In this document: positions 19,101 to 28,028 of the stretch, piece by piece | How positions within the stretch are numbered: position 1 is the first letter of the stretch | How the letters are laid out: each line of letters begins with the position of its first letter | Assembly: GCF_000011185.1 (NCBI RefSeq) | Contig: NC_002689.2 | Location: 620,001-684,000, forward strand | Source: Thermoplasma volcanium GSS1 | GTDB lineage: Archaea; Thermoplasmatota; Thermoplasmata; Thermoplasmatales; Thermoplasmataceae | DNA length: 64,000 nt | Reading direction: 5' to 3' | Made by a program: the position numbers and the translations under genes | Notes under the pieces: generated by a model | The model's database searches: none | Told to the model about the DNA's origin: nothing | Seen by the model: the letters and a program-made list of their open reading frames with translations, nothing else

Positions 19101-21301
19101 TTCGAAAAGTAATTGGGAGGCTTGAATCTGCGTTCCTCATTGAGAGGAAATTCAGGAATGGAATGACTATTTACGTAAAAAATGAGGACGATAGATACGT
19201 TTCACAAGAGGAAGCGCTCAGCAGGCTTTTAATTAAACTCCTGGGATCTTACGGGCCAAGCACGCTTGAGGAAATCGAAATAAAGATACCTTTCGATGAG
19301 GATACTATTAAATCCGCTCTAGACGCTTTAATCTCCTCAGGTCAAGTGGTTTATGATTACATAACTCCAGTTTACAGCAAACAGTACATGCTTTCGTCCG
19401 ACATTGAGGCAATGACGAAAACAAAAGATGTAGTTCCATGGCGCTTCTCAAAAATAACGAAAAAAGTACAGAACATCGAACAATACTTTGATCTTTACGG
19501 ATTCGCATTTGATGAGGGAAATATTATATCAAGGCTCCAAGAAAAAGGTGAAGTTTTCCTCGATCCAATGGTAAGAGCAGGCTATATCCTAAAAGGACAT
19601 TTCATTAAGTCTAAAGTTACGTATATTTCGAGATGGTTGATCGATGTTCTCTATACTCTACGTGATCACGAAGTCAGCCAAAACGAAGAAGCGGTTCTCG
19701 AAGCCATAAAGTCTGGTTATACGGAGGAAAAAATATCAGAAAAACTAAACATGGAGAAGAGGATAGTAAGGCAAATTATACGATCATTAGAATATAAAAT
19801 GATGGTTGGCAAATCAGATTCAGAATTAGTTATTACAGATGCAAGAGATATAGGCCGTGGAAAAGCCTTAGAAAAATTGATAGAGGCCTACGGCCCAATT
19901 ACGCTTGAAGAGTTAAGAAAGTTTTTCTGGTTCAATCCAGATATTTCTTCTGTGGACAAAGAAAAAGTAAAGAGCATATTTTACAATGGGCAAAATTATT
20001 ATTTTTCAGGAGAGAAACCAGATGACCAATGGGACGCAGTTTTGACGTTGAACGATCCAGTGAATATGTATATGCAAATATATACGGATAATATAGACTA
20101 CAACAGGATACTACTAAGCAAAGGCAGGGAACTCGCCACTTTCTATTTAGAAGAAAGGGACGGGGTTTATTGGATCAGCAGCCTTTCTATGTATGGAGAC
20201 GATGGCTTGGAGACTACAAGCGCTTTAAGACGATACTTTAATTCGAATCCGATTGTACTGCTGGATAGTTCATCGATCAAGAGTTATTCTCCCGATTTTT
20301 CTCCCCGTGGTAACGTTTTGTTGTTACCTGAAGGCGAAACGATAGCCTTGGACGAAAAAGAGATATTAAAATATTCATTTGAAAAGGTGAGAAAGCAGAA
20401 CCGGAGCCATAGTACGTTATATGAGGCATTTTCATCCATTATATTCGGTCTCAGGGAATTTATTGAGGCCTTGAGATACGGACTGACCGAAACAAATGTG
20501 GAAAATTACTTTGATTCATCTCTGCTATACCTATTTAATGGGCCATACGACAAACAGGCATACGCTACAAGGGAATCGATATCAATTTACAGAAGCCTAA
20601 GATCATACCAACTGACGAAGGAAGAGCAGCAGGTAATAAAATTCATAATGGGCGTAGATTCAGCTACAGAACGGGAGATAGAACGTGGATGCGGTCTTGA
20701 ATCTGCAGTTGTTAAGGCTGCAACTGATAGGCTCTTCAAATATCGGATCCTTGCCAGGAACTTTGAAAGGAAGTATTTCTATGTACAGGAAAGATATTCA
20801 ACAAGGGACGCACTGAAAATAATAATAGACTATTCTATCAGATATTTTGGTTTCATAACGCCATCGCGGATGTCTACAATGATCGGCGTTCCAGAATCTG
20901 AGATCTATTCTATTGCTTCTTCTTTAAAAAATATAAAAAGGTTCTACAATGTCATCACCAGAGAGCTTTATTTCTCTTACTGGGATATAAGCGAACCATC
21001 AGAACACAGTAGCGAGGCGGTTCAGGAGGTAGTATCCGGAAAGGATATATTCGTCCTATTCTATTCCGATTATTTCAGGATGATCTTCGGCGGTTCCTTT
21101 GACCTCTTCCTGTACTCGGAAGGCGAATTTAGGCTAGCTGCAAACGTATCTAAGGTTGGGCATTACATGAAAATTAAGAAATATTACGGGAATGAGGATC
21201 ATCTTAAATTACTTTCCACGAAATTGAAGGCGATGGGATATTCTCTAATCTCAAGAAAGGAGGGGGTCGATAGTGAAAGACAATATTCACAAAAACTCTA
21301 A
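16160..21301 (+). CDS. Very large Lhr-type superfamily 2 helicase
   Basis: This 1713-residue protein opens with a complete SF2 core: Walker A PTGTGKT at 54-60, the DEIH box at 178-181, GLSAT motif III, LIFTNTRSGTEH motif IV, TSTSLELGVDIG motif V and QRIGRSGH motif VI. This is the Lhr (large helicase-related) arrangement, a 3'-5' DNA or RNA-DNA translocase. The remaining 1300 residues contain several winged-helix-like blocks and are longer than the usual archaeal Lhr of about 900 residues and the bacterial form of about 1500. No zinc or nuclease motif is evident in the tail. Its promoter region (16110-16140) is AT-rich. It is transcribed alone. Confidence 0.9.
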   Translation: METEDHAFRIEDIFPFLDPYVSKWFDINYRSLTEPQKYAIPFIHEGRNVLVSSPTGTGKTLTAFLSIINELFMLARSGKLEDKIYCVYISPLKALANDVNKNLRAPLEGIYKIADEDGINLPKIRVSVRSGDTSEGERQKMARKPPHILITTPESFSLTLSSPRMRENLRDVKYVIIDEIHEISSTKRGSLLSANMERLEALRPGILRIGLSATQSPIEEIAKYLVGFSGTSSRPCEIVEVKGEKYLDLKTITPVPDLTKVSYEVANDRMYDIIADLVKQYRTTLIFTNTRSGTEHVALRLRSRGIESLEAHHSSMGKEQRVEVENKLKNGELKCVITSTSLELGVDIGYIDLVIQIGSPKSVSKGLQRIGRSGHGINELSKGIFIVFNLDDLVECAVLTRAAYDRHIDRVDIPKNPLDVLAQVLVGMAVERVWDAKEAYEVLRSSYTFHTLSWDDYVLTLEYLSGELENLEIYPKIWFDKEQNSFGKKKSTRMIYFMNVGTIPDEANYKAINEKGKSVGELSDKFVERLKPGDVFVLGARTYIFERTVRNRVYVRSVTGMKPTVPSWTGEMLPRSYDLGVLIGEFRKTVSNMLENGEDPTRMLIERYHVDENGARSIISYIKAQKQFSIPTEDHLFVEGLEEPDGVFGAVFHVPLGRKVNDALSRSYALAISNKYQTNTRITVTDDGFIIYSENKIPLGEAVKLINSENLEDYVRRAISNTELFKQRFRHCAARSLMILRSYKGYDISVARQQLRSDKLLNELQKHQDFSIIKETYREIMEDIMDVPRAIEYVKDVIDRGAYTIRPYSRETSPFSYGMIMAGSSDIVMMEDRSKMLKELQGRMLEKIYGTTSIAFLFDNQKNVDEYFKRKIPRVYDLESLVRFANHFPYIDVLKERFNSPYSYANTDIKNIVENAINLGLIKSVYVRGVQWCSFENYPYLRSLFRRSLQLEKSDSEVLSKIDGQSFSELRDLTKMGEEELRKVIGRLESAFLIERKFRNGMTIYVKNEDDRYVSQEEALSRLLIKLLGSYGPSTLEEIEIKIPFDEDTIKSALDALISSGQVVYDYITPVYSKQYMLSSDIEAMTKTKDVVPWRFSKITKKVQNIEQYFDLYGFAFDEGNIISRLQEKGEVFLDPMVRAGYILKGHFIKSKVTYISRWLIDVLYTLRDHEVSQNEEAVLEAIKSGYTEEKISEKLNMEKRIVRQIIRSLEYKMMVGKSDSELVITDARDIGRGKALEKLIEAYGPITLEELRKFFWFNPDISSVDKEKVKSIFYNGQNYYFSGEKPDDQWDAVLTLNDPVNMYMQIYTDNIDYNRILLSKGRELATFYLEERDGVYWISSLSMYGDDGLETTSALRRYFNSNPIVLLDSSSIKSYSPDFSPRGNVLLLPEGETIALDEKEILKYSFEKVRKQNRSHSTLYEAFSSIIFGLREFIEALRYGLTETNVENYFDSSLLYLFNGPYDKQAYATRESISIYRSLRSYQLTKEEQQVIKFIMGVDSATEREIERGCGLESAVVKAATDRLFKYRILARNFERKYFYVQERYSTRDALKIIIDYSIRYFGFITPSRMSTMIGVPESEIYSIASSLKNIKRFYNVITRELYFSYWDISEPSEHSSEAVQEVVSGKDIFVLFYSDYFRMIFGGSFDLFLYSEGEFRLAANVSKVGHYMKIKKYYGNEDHLKLLSTKLKAMGYSLISRKEGVDSERQYSQKL

Positions 21302-21347
21302 ATATCTAAATCAACGTTAAATTTATATATAGACTCCAAGTAACATA

Positions 21348-21800
21348 ATGATGAAAGCTTTAATTGCATATGATGGCAGCGAAACAGCTGATTGTGCACT
21401 AGAATACGCTTTAAATTTCAGAAAGTCTATAGATAAATATTTTGTTATATATATAATTCCACAGATAATAGGAACGACACCAACGTACGATACATACGTT
21501 CCAGAATCAATGTTCGAAGATCAGAGGAAGAAAGGGGAAGAAATAATAGAAAGAGCTAAGAAACTAGTATCGAATGAGTCCGTTGACTTGGAATTTGAAA
21601 TAGTCGATTCTGGTACCAAGACGGTAGCCCATAAGGCTGTAGAGGTTGCTGAAGAAAAAGGTGTCGATATTATAATAACCGGTTCTAGAAATCTTAAAGG
21701 ATTATCTAAGATCATACTGGGTTCAGTCAGCTCTGAAATAATAAAGCTTAGCAGTGTTCCTGTACTGGTCTGCAGTACGAATGCTTGTAAGCTCAAATAA
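21348..21800 (+). CDS. Universal stress protein, UspA family
   Basis: This 150-residue single-domain Usp has ALIAYDGSETAD at the N terminus, VDIIITGSRNLKGLSKIILGSVSSEIIK as the ATP-binding loop (G-x2-G-x9-G-S pattern), and VPVLVC at the end. Two ATGs are adjacent (21348 and 21351). A TATA box (TTTATATA, 21322-21329) sits about 25 bases upstream, implying a leaderless message. Such proteins bind ATP and act in stress survival; the partner is unknown. Confidence 0.93.
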   Translation: MMKALIAYDGSETADCALEYALNFRKSIDKYFVIYIIPQIIGTTPTYDTYVPESMFEDQRKKGEEIIERAKKLVSNESVDLEFEIVDSGTKTVAHKAVEVAEEKGVDIIITGSRNLKGLSKIILGSVSSEIIKLSSVPVLVCSTNACKLK

Positions 21801-21842
21801 CCTTTGTTTTGTTAGACAAAGCCATTCATTCTTAGTGAGAAC

Positions 21843-21852
21843 TTTTTATATA
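21843..21852 (+). promoter_or_regulatory. TATA box of the S17e gene
   Basis: TTTTTATATA is centred 23 bases before the ATG at 21871. This decides the start of the S17e gene, because upstream in-frame codons would lie before the transcript. Confidence 0.6.
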
Positions 21853-21870
21853 TCTATTTTATCAAGGTTC

Positions 21871-22098
21871 ATGGGAAGCATTAGGCCGTTTAACGTTAAA
21901 AGAACAGCTGAGGAGATAGCAGAAAAATACCCAAGCCTCTTTACGGAGAAGTTTGAAGAAAATAAGCGTAAGCTTGAAAAAATGATGCCGGACGTTTCAA
22001 AGAGGACAATAAACATAATATCTGGATACTTAACCAGGTACGTAGTAAAGAAGAAGGAAAAAGCTGAGAGAGAAATTGAAGAAAACGCTGCAAGTTAA
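21871..22098 (+). CDS. rps17e: 30S ribosomal protein S17e
   Basis: This 75-residue protein has the S17e pattern: GSIRPFNVKRTAEEIAEKYP, then FEENKRKLEKMMPDVSKRTINIISGYLTRYV and a basic C terminus. S17e is a small-subunit protein of archaea and eukaryotes. An open frame extends upstream to 21754, but the residues encoded there do not belong to the family, and the TATA box at 21843-21852 places the start at 21871. The next gene follows two bases after the stop. Confidence 0.95.
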   Translation: MGSIRPFNVKRTAEEIAEKYPSLFTEKFEENKRKLEKMMPDVSKRTINIISGYLTRYVVKKKEKAEREIEENAAS

Positions 22099-22100
22099 AA

Positions 22101-22496
22101 ATGGGTAGACTTGAAAGCGAGAGTTTAAAAAAATTCATAGCTGAACATAGTAAAATTTTAGAAACAGACAATCTGAACGATATTATAGATAGGCTCGATA
22201 ATGGCACTTTTTATATCGATCCAAGTCAAATCGCCAGTGATGGATTATACTCTTTTATATCAGAAATAAAGGATATACTCGCAGAACGTGAAATTTTGAA
22301 AGACAATCGGACTATTAAATATATGAAAATTGGCCTATCCTTTGAAATGACTCTGACCCTATGGAATGAAGAAATTTGCTACTATCGTTCCATGATAAAA
22401 GTAGGCAAGAAGATAAAATTTGTCAATTGCAGGGTAAATTTTACAAGGTATGGTGTAGAGGTAAGCCTGGGCGATAGGGGATTTATTGTCGATTAG
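22101..22496 (+). CDS. Hypothetical protein co-transcribed with S17e
   Basis: This 131-residue soluble protein is unknown to me. It starts two bases after the S17e stop, so it is translated from the same message. Its first half is predicted helical with many charged residues. The second half alternates hydrophobic and polar residues in a beta-like pattern (IKFVNCRVNFTRYGVEVSLGD). No catalytic motif is visible. The operon position hints at translation or ribosome biogenesis, but nothing more can be said. Confidence 0.75.
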   Translation: MGRLESESLKKFIAEHSKILETDNLNDIIDRLDNGTFYIDPSQIASDGLYSFISEIKDILAEREILKDNRTIKYMKIGLSFEMTLTLWNEEICYYRSMIKVGKKIKFVNCRVNFTRYGVEVSLGDRGFIVD

Positions 22497-22580
22497 GAAA
22501 TAGGGCGTTTAATACAACACGTATAATCTTCATGAAAATGAGTAGGTGAAAATGTATTAATCGAATTGTAATTAAAGTAT

Positions 22581-23747
22581 ATGAATGATGTTTACATAGT
22601 TTCTGCAAAGAGGACGGCAATAGGTAAATTTGGCCGAAGTTTTTCAAAGATCCCCGCACCGCAACTAGGTGGTGCTGCTATTAAAGCCGTTATTGAAGAT
22701 AGTGGCATTGATAAATCCGCGATCCAAGAGGTAATAATGGGAAATGTCATCCAAGCGGGTGTTGGGCAAAATCCTGCGGGGCAAGCAGCCCGTGCTGCCG
22801 GCCTTGCCGATGAAATAACGAAATATACTGTAAATGTTGTGTGTGCATCAGGCATGCTTGCTGTTGAAAGTGCTGCAAGGGAAATTAAGCTTGGGGAGCG
22901 AGAGATTGTGATTGCCGGTGGCATGGAGAACATGAGTAATGCTCCTTTTCTATTACCGTCAGATCTAAGATGGGGACCGAAGCATCTACTCCATAAAAAT
23001 TATAAAATTGATGACGCAATGCTCGTAGACGGCTTGACAGACGCTTTCTATTTCGAGCATATGGGGGTGTCCGCTGAGAGGACAGCCAAGAAGTATGGAA
23101 TAACAAGAGAAATGGCGGATGAATATTCTGTACAAAGTTACGAGAGAGCTATAAGGGCAACCAACACAGGGGAATTTTCCAAGGAGATAACCGTCTTTTC
23201 AAATCTGTCACAAGACGAAGGTATAAGGAAAACAACGATGGAGGATCTGGCTAAGCTGCCTCCAGCGTTTGATAAGAATGGCATACTTACTGCAGGAAAC
23301 TCTGCGCAGCTATCCGATGGTGGTTCTGCTTTACTACTTGCATCTGAAAAGGCAATAAATGAATACGGTCTAAAACCAATAGCAAAGATTACAGGATACG
23401 AATCGGCATCGCTTGCTCCCCTTGACTTTGTTGAGGCGCCGATACCTGCTACTCGCAAGTTATTAGAGAGACAGGGCAAGTCCATAGATTATTATGACAT
23501 AGTTGAGCATAACGAAGCATTCTCAATAGCATCCATAATAGTGAGGGATCAGTTGCATATAGACAACGAAAGGTTCAACGTCAACGGTGGTGCTGTAGCT
23601 ATCGGGCATCCTATAGGGAACAGCGGTTCCAGGATAATTGTTACTCTTATAAATGCTCTAAAGGAAAGGCACATGAAGACTGGATTGGCTACCCTTTGCC
23701 ATGGCGGCGGCGGGGCCCACACTTTAACACTAGAACTTGTAGACTGA
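22581..23747 (+). CDS. Thiolase / acetyl-CoA C-acetyltransferase
   Basis: This 388-residue thiolase carries all three active-site elements: nucleophile C88 in VVCASGM, the HNEAF histidine, and the C-terminal CHGGGGA cysteine loop. The signature GGAVAIGHPIGNSG is intact. It makes acetoacetyl-CoA from two acetyl-CoA or cleaves 3-ketoacyl-CoA. In archaea it can start mevalonate synthesis together with a DUF35 protein and HMG-CoA synthase, neither seen here, or serve beta-oxidation together with the acyl-CoA dehydrogenase and ligase encoded at 44080-46900. Confidence 0.92.
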   Translation: MNDVYIVSAKRTAIGKFGRSFSKIPAPQLGGAAIKAVIEDSGIDKSAIQEVIMGNVIQAGVGQNPAGQAARAAGLADEITKYTVNVVCASGMLAVESAAREIKLGEREIVIAGGMENMSNAPFLLPSDLRWGPKHLLHKNYKIDDAMLVDGLTDAFYFEHMGVSAERTAKKYGITREMADEYSVQSYERAIRATNTGEFSKEITVFSNLSQDEGIRKTTMEDLAKLPPAFDKNGILTAGNSAQLSDGGSALLLASEKAINEYGLKPIAKITGYESASLAPLDFVEAPIPATRKLLERQGKSIDYYDIVEHNEAFSIASIIVRDQLHIDNERFNVNGGAVAIGHPIGNSGSRIIVTLINALKERHMKTGLATLCHGGGGAHTLTLELVD

Positions 23748-23820
23748 TATTTACTAGGTTTTATTCTTTTAATGAATTTAGAATAGAATAAACGTTTATT
23801 TCTCCTTGTCATAATCTTAT

Positions 23821-25074
23821 ATGCGGTATGACGTTGCAATAATCGGTGCTGGCATAGTCGGACTTTCTGCAGCTTTCCACCTATCAGAGGAAAATCCTGA
23901 TCTGAAGATTTTGGTTTTAGACAAGTTCCATACATATGCCCAGGGAAACACTGGGAAAAGTGCAGCAGGCTTCAGAGACGTCTTTTCTTCCGACATAAGC
24001 TATAAACTCTCATCTTCTTCTATTAAGTTTTACGACCATGTACAAAATGCCCTCGGAATAGATCTTGGCATGCATTACGTTGGTTACCTGTTTCTTCTTG
24101 ATGACGAAAAAAATGCCGGGGTACTGGAAAAGATCGGCAAGAAGACTTCTATATCGGAGGTAGATCTGGATTCTCTTAATGACATGGGCATATCTATAAA
24201 AGTGGATGAAGAGACAAAGAAAGTCATGGGTATAAGTGACATAAAGAGCGCGTACATTGGAAAGAATTGTGGTATAATGGAACCAGATAAGATTGCCGCG
24301 TTCTACTACAAGGAATGCCTAAAGAGGGGTGTAGAATTTCATTTCGATACGAACGTACAAAAGCTCAACCTTGAGCCAAAGGAACCACTTAACTTCCCAG
24401 GGGAGCCATTCATATGGCAGGACAAGTACATTAAGTCTGTGACGACTGACAAAGGTGATATTGAGGCCGATACCTTCGTACTTGCAACAGATGTCTGGAC
24501 AAATTTTCTTACCGATAGGATAGGCGTAGACAGCCATATCAGGCCCAAGAAACGGCAGCTTTTCAAGATAAAGAACGAATTTATTGCTTCCGTAGTATCA
24601 AAAAGTTTCATCGGTACAGAATCATTCCCGTTCACCGTATTTCCGAAGGGAGTGTACATAAGACCAGCACCTTCGGAAAAGACTTTCTGGGCAGGAGTCG
24701 CAGATGACATTGGAAGAGATTTCAGCTTCTCAGAAGACCCAGAGGCAGAAGAACAGTTCTATACGTATAATGTATACCAGGTACTACAAGCCTACATGAA
24801 GCAGCTAAGCTCATCTTCTATTTCAGGTATGTGGGCAGGATACTATTCTTACAATACGATAGATGGAAATCCATACATTTTTAGATCATTAAACATGATC
24901 ATCGCTACTGGAACCAGTGGGAGCGGAATAATGAAGGGAGATGCTATAGGACGTGTAGTCTCTTCTCTGTACAGGGGCAAGGATTTCACATATTTATATG
25001 GCGGGCATGGGATCAAGACCGAAGACCTAGGAGTTCATGCAAGACACGTAGATATGGAGGAGCTTGTGCTCTAA
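23821..25074 (+). CDS. FAD-dependent oxidoreductase, DAO (glycine/sarcosine/proline dehydrogenase) family
   Basis: This 417-residue flavoprotein starts with the dinucleotide-binding fingerprint IIGAGIVG (residues 7-14), a DKF acidic end of strand 2, then NTGKSAAGFRD. The C-terminal FAD stretch ATGTSGSGIMKGDAIGRV is present. The family oxidises secondary or primary amino acids such as sarcosine, glycine or proline. A P5C-dehydrogenase-like gene lies 1.4 kb downstream on the same strand, so proline dehydrogenase is a reasonable guess: many archaea use a DAO-family proline dehydrogenase. The ATG is at 23821 after an AT-rich promoter. Confidence 0.85.
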   Translation: MRYDVAIIGAGIVGLSAAFHLSEENPDLKILVLDKFHTYAQGNTGKSAAGFRDVFSSDISYKLSSSSIKFYDHVQNALGIDLGMHYVGYLFLLDDEKNAGVLEKIGKKTSISEVDLDSLNDMGISIKVDEETKKVMGISDIKSAYIGKNCGIMEPDKIAAFYYKECLKRGVEFHFDTNVQKLNLEPKEPLNFPGEPFIWQDKYIKSVTTDKGDIEADTFVLATDVWTNFLTDRIGVDSHIRPKKRQLFKIKNEFIASVVSKSFIGTESFPFTVFPKGVYIRPAPSEKTFWAGVADDIGRDFSFSEDPEAEEQFYTYNVYQVLQAYMKQLSSSSISGMWAGYYSYNTIDGNPYIFRSLNMIIATGTSGSGIMKGDAIGRVVSSLYRGKDFTYLYGGHGIKTEDLGVHARHVDMEELVL

Positions 25075-25210
25075 ATCTATATAACATCTTTCTATAGAGT
25101 AATATCTTCTAATTTTGCTTTATACGAATATTTCATAAAATAAGGTTGGGAATAAGGTAAAATACATAAATATACATGCAGATGTACAAAAGAATAATTA
25201 GAGGTTTCCT

Positions 25211-25996
25211 ATGGGTATCTCTGTGGCAAGCTCCAACAAACCAAACAACTATGACAGATATTTCAATATATACGGTGTTGTCATTGCAGCTGTGCTTGCA
25301 GCAATTGCGGCAATTGAAATCTTTGAAATTTTTGAACTTCCATTCGAAAAATATTTTGCTGGTATAGACATTGCATCCATATTTTCATTTACAACAAAAG
25401 TTGTATCAGATTCCAGTTATGTAGGCATATTTATACTAATGACTCTGGAAAGTATGTTTATACCAATACCAAGTGAGGTTATACTTCCTCTCTCAGGATT
25501 CCTTGTATACCAAGGCAGTTTCAATTTTGCAGTCGTTTTGGCTGACACTATAATAGCATCGATGGTTGGATCATTCATTGACTACTTTTTAGGATTATAT
25601 CTCGGTCGGCCTATAATAGTAAAGATACTTTCTTACTTTTCCATCAGCGAGGATTCTCTCTCAAGGGCAGAAACATGGATAGATAAGATGGGATCTTTTT
25701 CTGTATTCCTGGCAAGGTTTATACCAGGCATAAGGAGCCTCATATCTTTGCCAGCAGGTATGTTGAAGATGAAGATGTGGTTGTTCGCACTTATGACTTT
25801 CCTGGGGTCATTTATATGGTCATTTTCTCTGATTTATTTGGGATATAGTGCCGGCCCATACTGGTCTGTGGCTGTCAAAAACTTCAGCGCGCTTTTGGAT
25901 CAAATAATAATCGATGTAGTATTTCTGGCCTCACTTGCATACATTTTCTATTATATCTTCTTAAAAATTAAGAGACGCCAGCATGCTTTAGATTGA
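25211..25996 (+). CDS. DedA family membrane protein
   Basis: This 261-residue protein has five to six hydrophobic segments and the DedA/SNARE-associated motifs: ESMFIPIPSEVILPLSGFLV, a GSFIDYFLGLYLGRP loop, and FLARFIPGIRSLISLPAGMLKM, with the conserved F-x-R-x-[IV]-P-x-x-R. Bacterial DedA proteins are lipid scramblases or flippases and support proton homeostasis, which would matter in an acidophile. The end overlaps the convergent monooxygenase gene by nine bases. Confidence 0.92.
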   Translation: MGISVASSNKPNNYDRYFNIYGVVIAAVLAAIAAIEIFEIFELPFEKYFAGIDIASIFSFTTKVVSDSSYVGIFILMTLESMFIPIPSEVILPLSGFLVYQGSFNFAVVLADTIIASMVGSFIDYFLGLYLGRPIIVKILSYFSISEDSLSRAETWIDKMGSFSVFLARFIPGIRSLISLPAGMLKMKMWLFALMTFLGSFIWSFSLIYLGYSAGPYWSVAVKNFSALLDQIIIDVVFLASLAYIFYYIFLKIKRRQHALD

Positions 25997-26284
25997 CGTC
26001 TCATTCATGAATATCCTGTTTTTTGGCGTATCCTCAAGTATTGATTTCCCATAATCTGTAGTCTCCTTAAAAGGACGGCTGGCAATGAAATTCTTGAAGC
26101 TTTCAAGGCTCTCCCATTCCGTGAATATCATATATTGCTGTTTGTCATTAACATCTTGATACAACTTTACGTCTTTTATTCCGGAGCTTGAAGTTTTTAA
26201 CATCTGCATTACCTGATTAAAGGTTCTCTCAAACTCCTCTTCGTGCCCTTTCTTTACCTTGTAGTAAAGCCCTACGTTTATCAT
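25988..26284 (-). CDS. Antibiotic-biosynthesis-monooxygenase (ABM) domain protein
   Basis: This 98-residue single ABM domain has NVGLYYKVKKGHEEEFERTF, a central YQDVNDKQQYMIFTEWESLESF (the conserved E-W after the third strand) and a C-terminal HxxF-like helix. The fold is a dimeric ferredoxin-like barrel used in heme-degrading (HmoA/IsdG-like) and quinol monooxygenases. The substrate is not evident. The tail overlaps the DedA gene end. Confidence 0.82.
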   Translation of the reverse strand: MINVGLYYKVKKGHEEEFERTFNQVMQMLKTSSSGIKDVKLYQDVNDKQQYMIFTEWESLESFKNFIASRPFKETTDYGKSILEDTPKNRIFMNETSI

Positions 26285-26435
26285 ACATAAGCATAGATTT
26301 ATTATACTTTATTTTTTCTCGTTTTCGAATTTTTCTAATTATAATACCCCTATATTTGTAAAGGATGTAACATATTAATTGTTAGCATTATTCAGCATTG
26401 CAAAATAATATGTATATCAATGAGATATTGCATAC

Positions 26436-27983
26436 ATGCCATTTGAAAATGAGAATACTTATCTCCGTATGTCGGAGGCAGGAAAAGAGGCGGAGTTTCA
26501 TAGGTTATACGAAGAAAGCCTGAAAGAAATAGAGGCGTATTTCAATAAGGAGTATCCAAACATAATAGATGGCGATGTTATAGAGTCTAAGAAAATAAAG
26601 GATATAAGCCCAATTGATGGGAAGGAGATAGCCACTTTCCAACTAGCATCGGATTCATCCGTAGATAAAGCTGTTGATATGCTGTACAAATCTTACAAGG
26701 CATGGTACAGCCTGGGGTATATGAAAAGGGCCTTGATATTCCTAAAGGCCGCAGATATGCTAAGTGAACAGAAGTTTAAGTTTGCAGCTATACTTACTTA
26801 TGAAAACGGGAAGAACAGATACGAAGCTATTGGAGATGTGGATGAAGCAATAGACTTTATGAGATATTATGCCATGAATTTGATAGAAAACCAGGGTTTC
26901 ATAAGGTTCACAGGAAAAGCCTATAGGAATGAAGAATCCATAAGCATTATGAAGCCGTACGGGGTATTTGGCGTTATCTCTCCATTCAACTTCTTTTCCA
27001 TCGGAGTAGGCATGAGCTCAGCTCCCTTGGTGACCGGCAACGCCGTTATACTGAAACCTTCAAGTGATATACCTCTCTCCCTCTATCTCTGGGTTAGATT
27101 GATGCATGAGGCAGGCGTCCCGAAGAATGTGTTAGCGTTTGTATCAGGTTCAGGCGGCCTAGTAGGAAGGCATATAGTTGAGAACAAGAAGGTTGCAGGC
27201 ATCGTGTTTACTGGGTCGAGGGATGTGGGTCTGGACATCCAGAGGAAATCCATAGACAACGGCCCGAAGGTAGTCATAACTGAAATGGGGGGAAAAGATG
27301 CTATAATAGTTTCCAACAAAGCCGATATGGACAAGGCTGTGGAAGGTGTTGTTAGAGCCGCATTTGGGTTTGCTGGGCAAAAGTGCAGTGCTTGTTCACT
27401 ACTTTACGTACATAAGGACATATATGATGAATTTATGAAGAGGCTCAAGGCAAGGACAGAGGCCATTAAGCCAGACGATCCAAGGAAGAAGGATACATTC
27501 CTCAATCCTATAATAAATAAGGAAGCTTACGATAAGTTCATAAAATTAAAGCCTGAATTCAACAAGGGCAAGATACTTACGGGCGGCCACGAACTTAACA
27601 AACCTGGCTTCTATGTAGAACCAACAATAGTGACGGATCTGCCGAAGGATGCATACATAGCAAGGAATGAGATATTCCTTCCTGTTCTCAGCGTGTTCAA
27701 GTGCAATAGCATAGAAGAAGCTGTAGATGATATCAACAGCATGGACTACGGGCTCACCGGAGGTATATTCACGGAAGACCCGAAGGAGATACAGTATTAC
27801 TTCGACAATATAGAGGTTGGGGTAATCTACGCTAACAGAAAGAGTGGCGGTTCCACTGGATCAATGGTTGGATCGCAGCCTTTTGTTGGGTGGAAACTGA
27901 GTGGCGTATCCGGCAAAGGAACAGGATCATTCTACTATCTACAGCAGTTCCTGAGAGAACAGTCGCAGACTATAGCCCACTGA
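26436..27983 (+). CDS. Aldehyde dehydrogenase, probable 1-pyrroline-5-carboxylate dehydrogenase
   Basis: This 515-residue protein has the ALDH core with catalytic cysteine C317 in FAGQKCSACS, the general base glutamate in ITEMGGKDA, the NAD loop FTGSRDVGLDI, and the asparagine in SPFNFFSIG. The long N-terminal region and the QKCSACS and GSTGSMVG motifs favour the P5C dehydrogenase branch, which oxidises glutamate semialdehyde to glutamate. With the DAO-family flavoprotein upstream it could complete proline degradation. It has its own promoter region. Confidence 0.85.
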   Translation: MPFENENTYLRMSEAGKEAEFHRLYEESLKEIEAYFNKEYPNIIDGDVIESKKIKDISPIDGKEIATFQLASDSSVDKAVDMLYKSYKAWYSLGYMKRALIFLKAADMLSEQKFKFAAILTYENGKNRYEAIGDVDEAIDFMRYYAMNLIENQGFIRFTGKAYRNEESISIMKPYGVFGVISPFNFFSIGVGMSSAPLVTGNAVILKPSSDIPLSLYLWVRLMHEAGVPKNVLAFVSGSGGLVGRHIVENKKVAGIVFTGSRDVGLDIQRKSIDNGPKVVITEMGGKDAIIVSNKADMDKAVEGVVRAAFGFAGQKCSACSLLYVHKDIYDEFMKRLKARTEAIKPDDPRKKDTFLNPIINKEAYDKFIKLKPEFNKGKILTGGHELNKPGFYVEPTIVTDLPKDAYIARNEIFLPVLSVFKCNSIEEAVDDINSMDYGLTGGIFTEDPKEIQYYFDNIEVGVIYANRKSGGSTGSMVGSQPFVGWKLSGVSGKGTGSFYYLQQFLREQSQTIAH

Positions 27984-28028
27984 TTCTCTTAGGGAATATT
28001 TTAAACCACTTTTTTCTATTACCATCTG

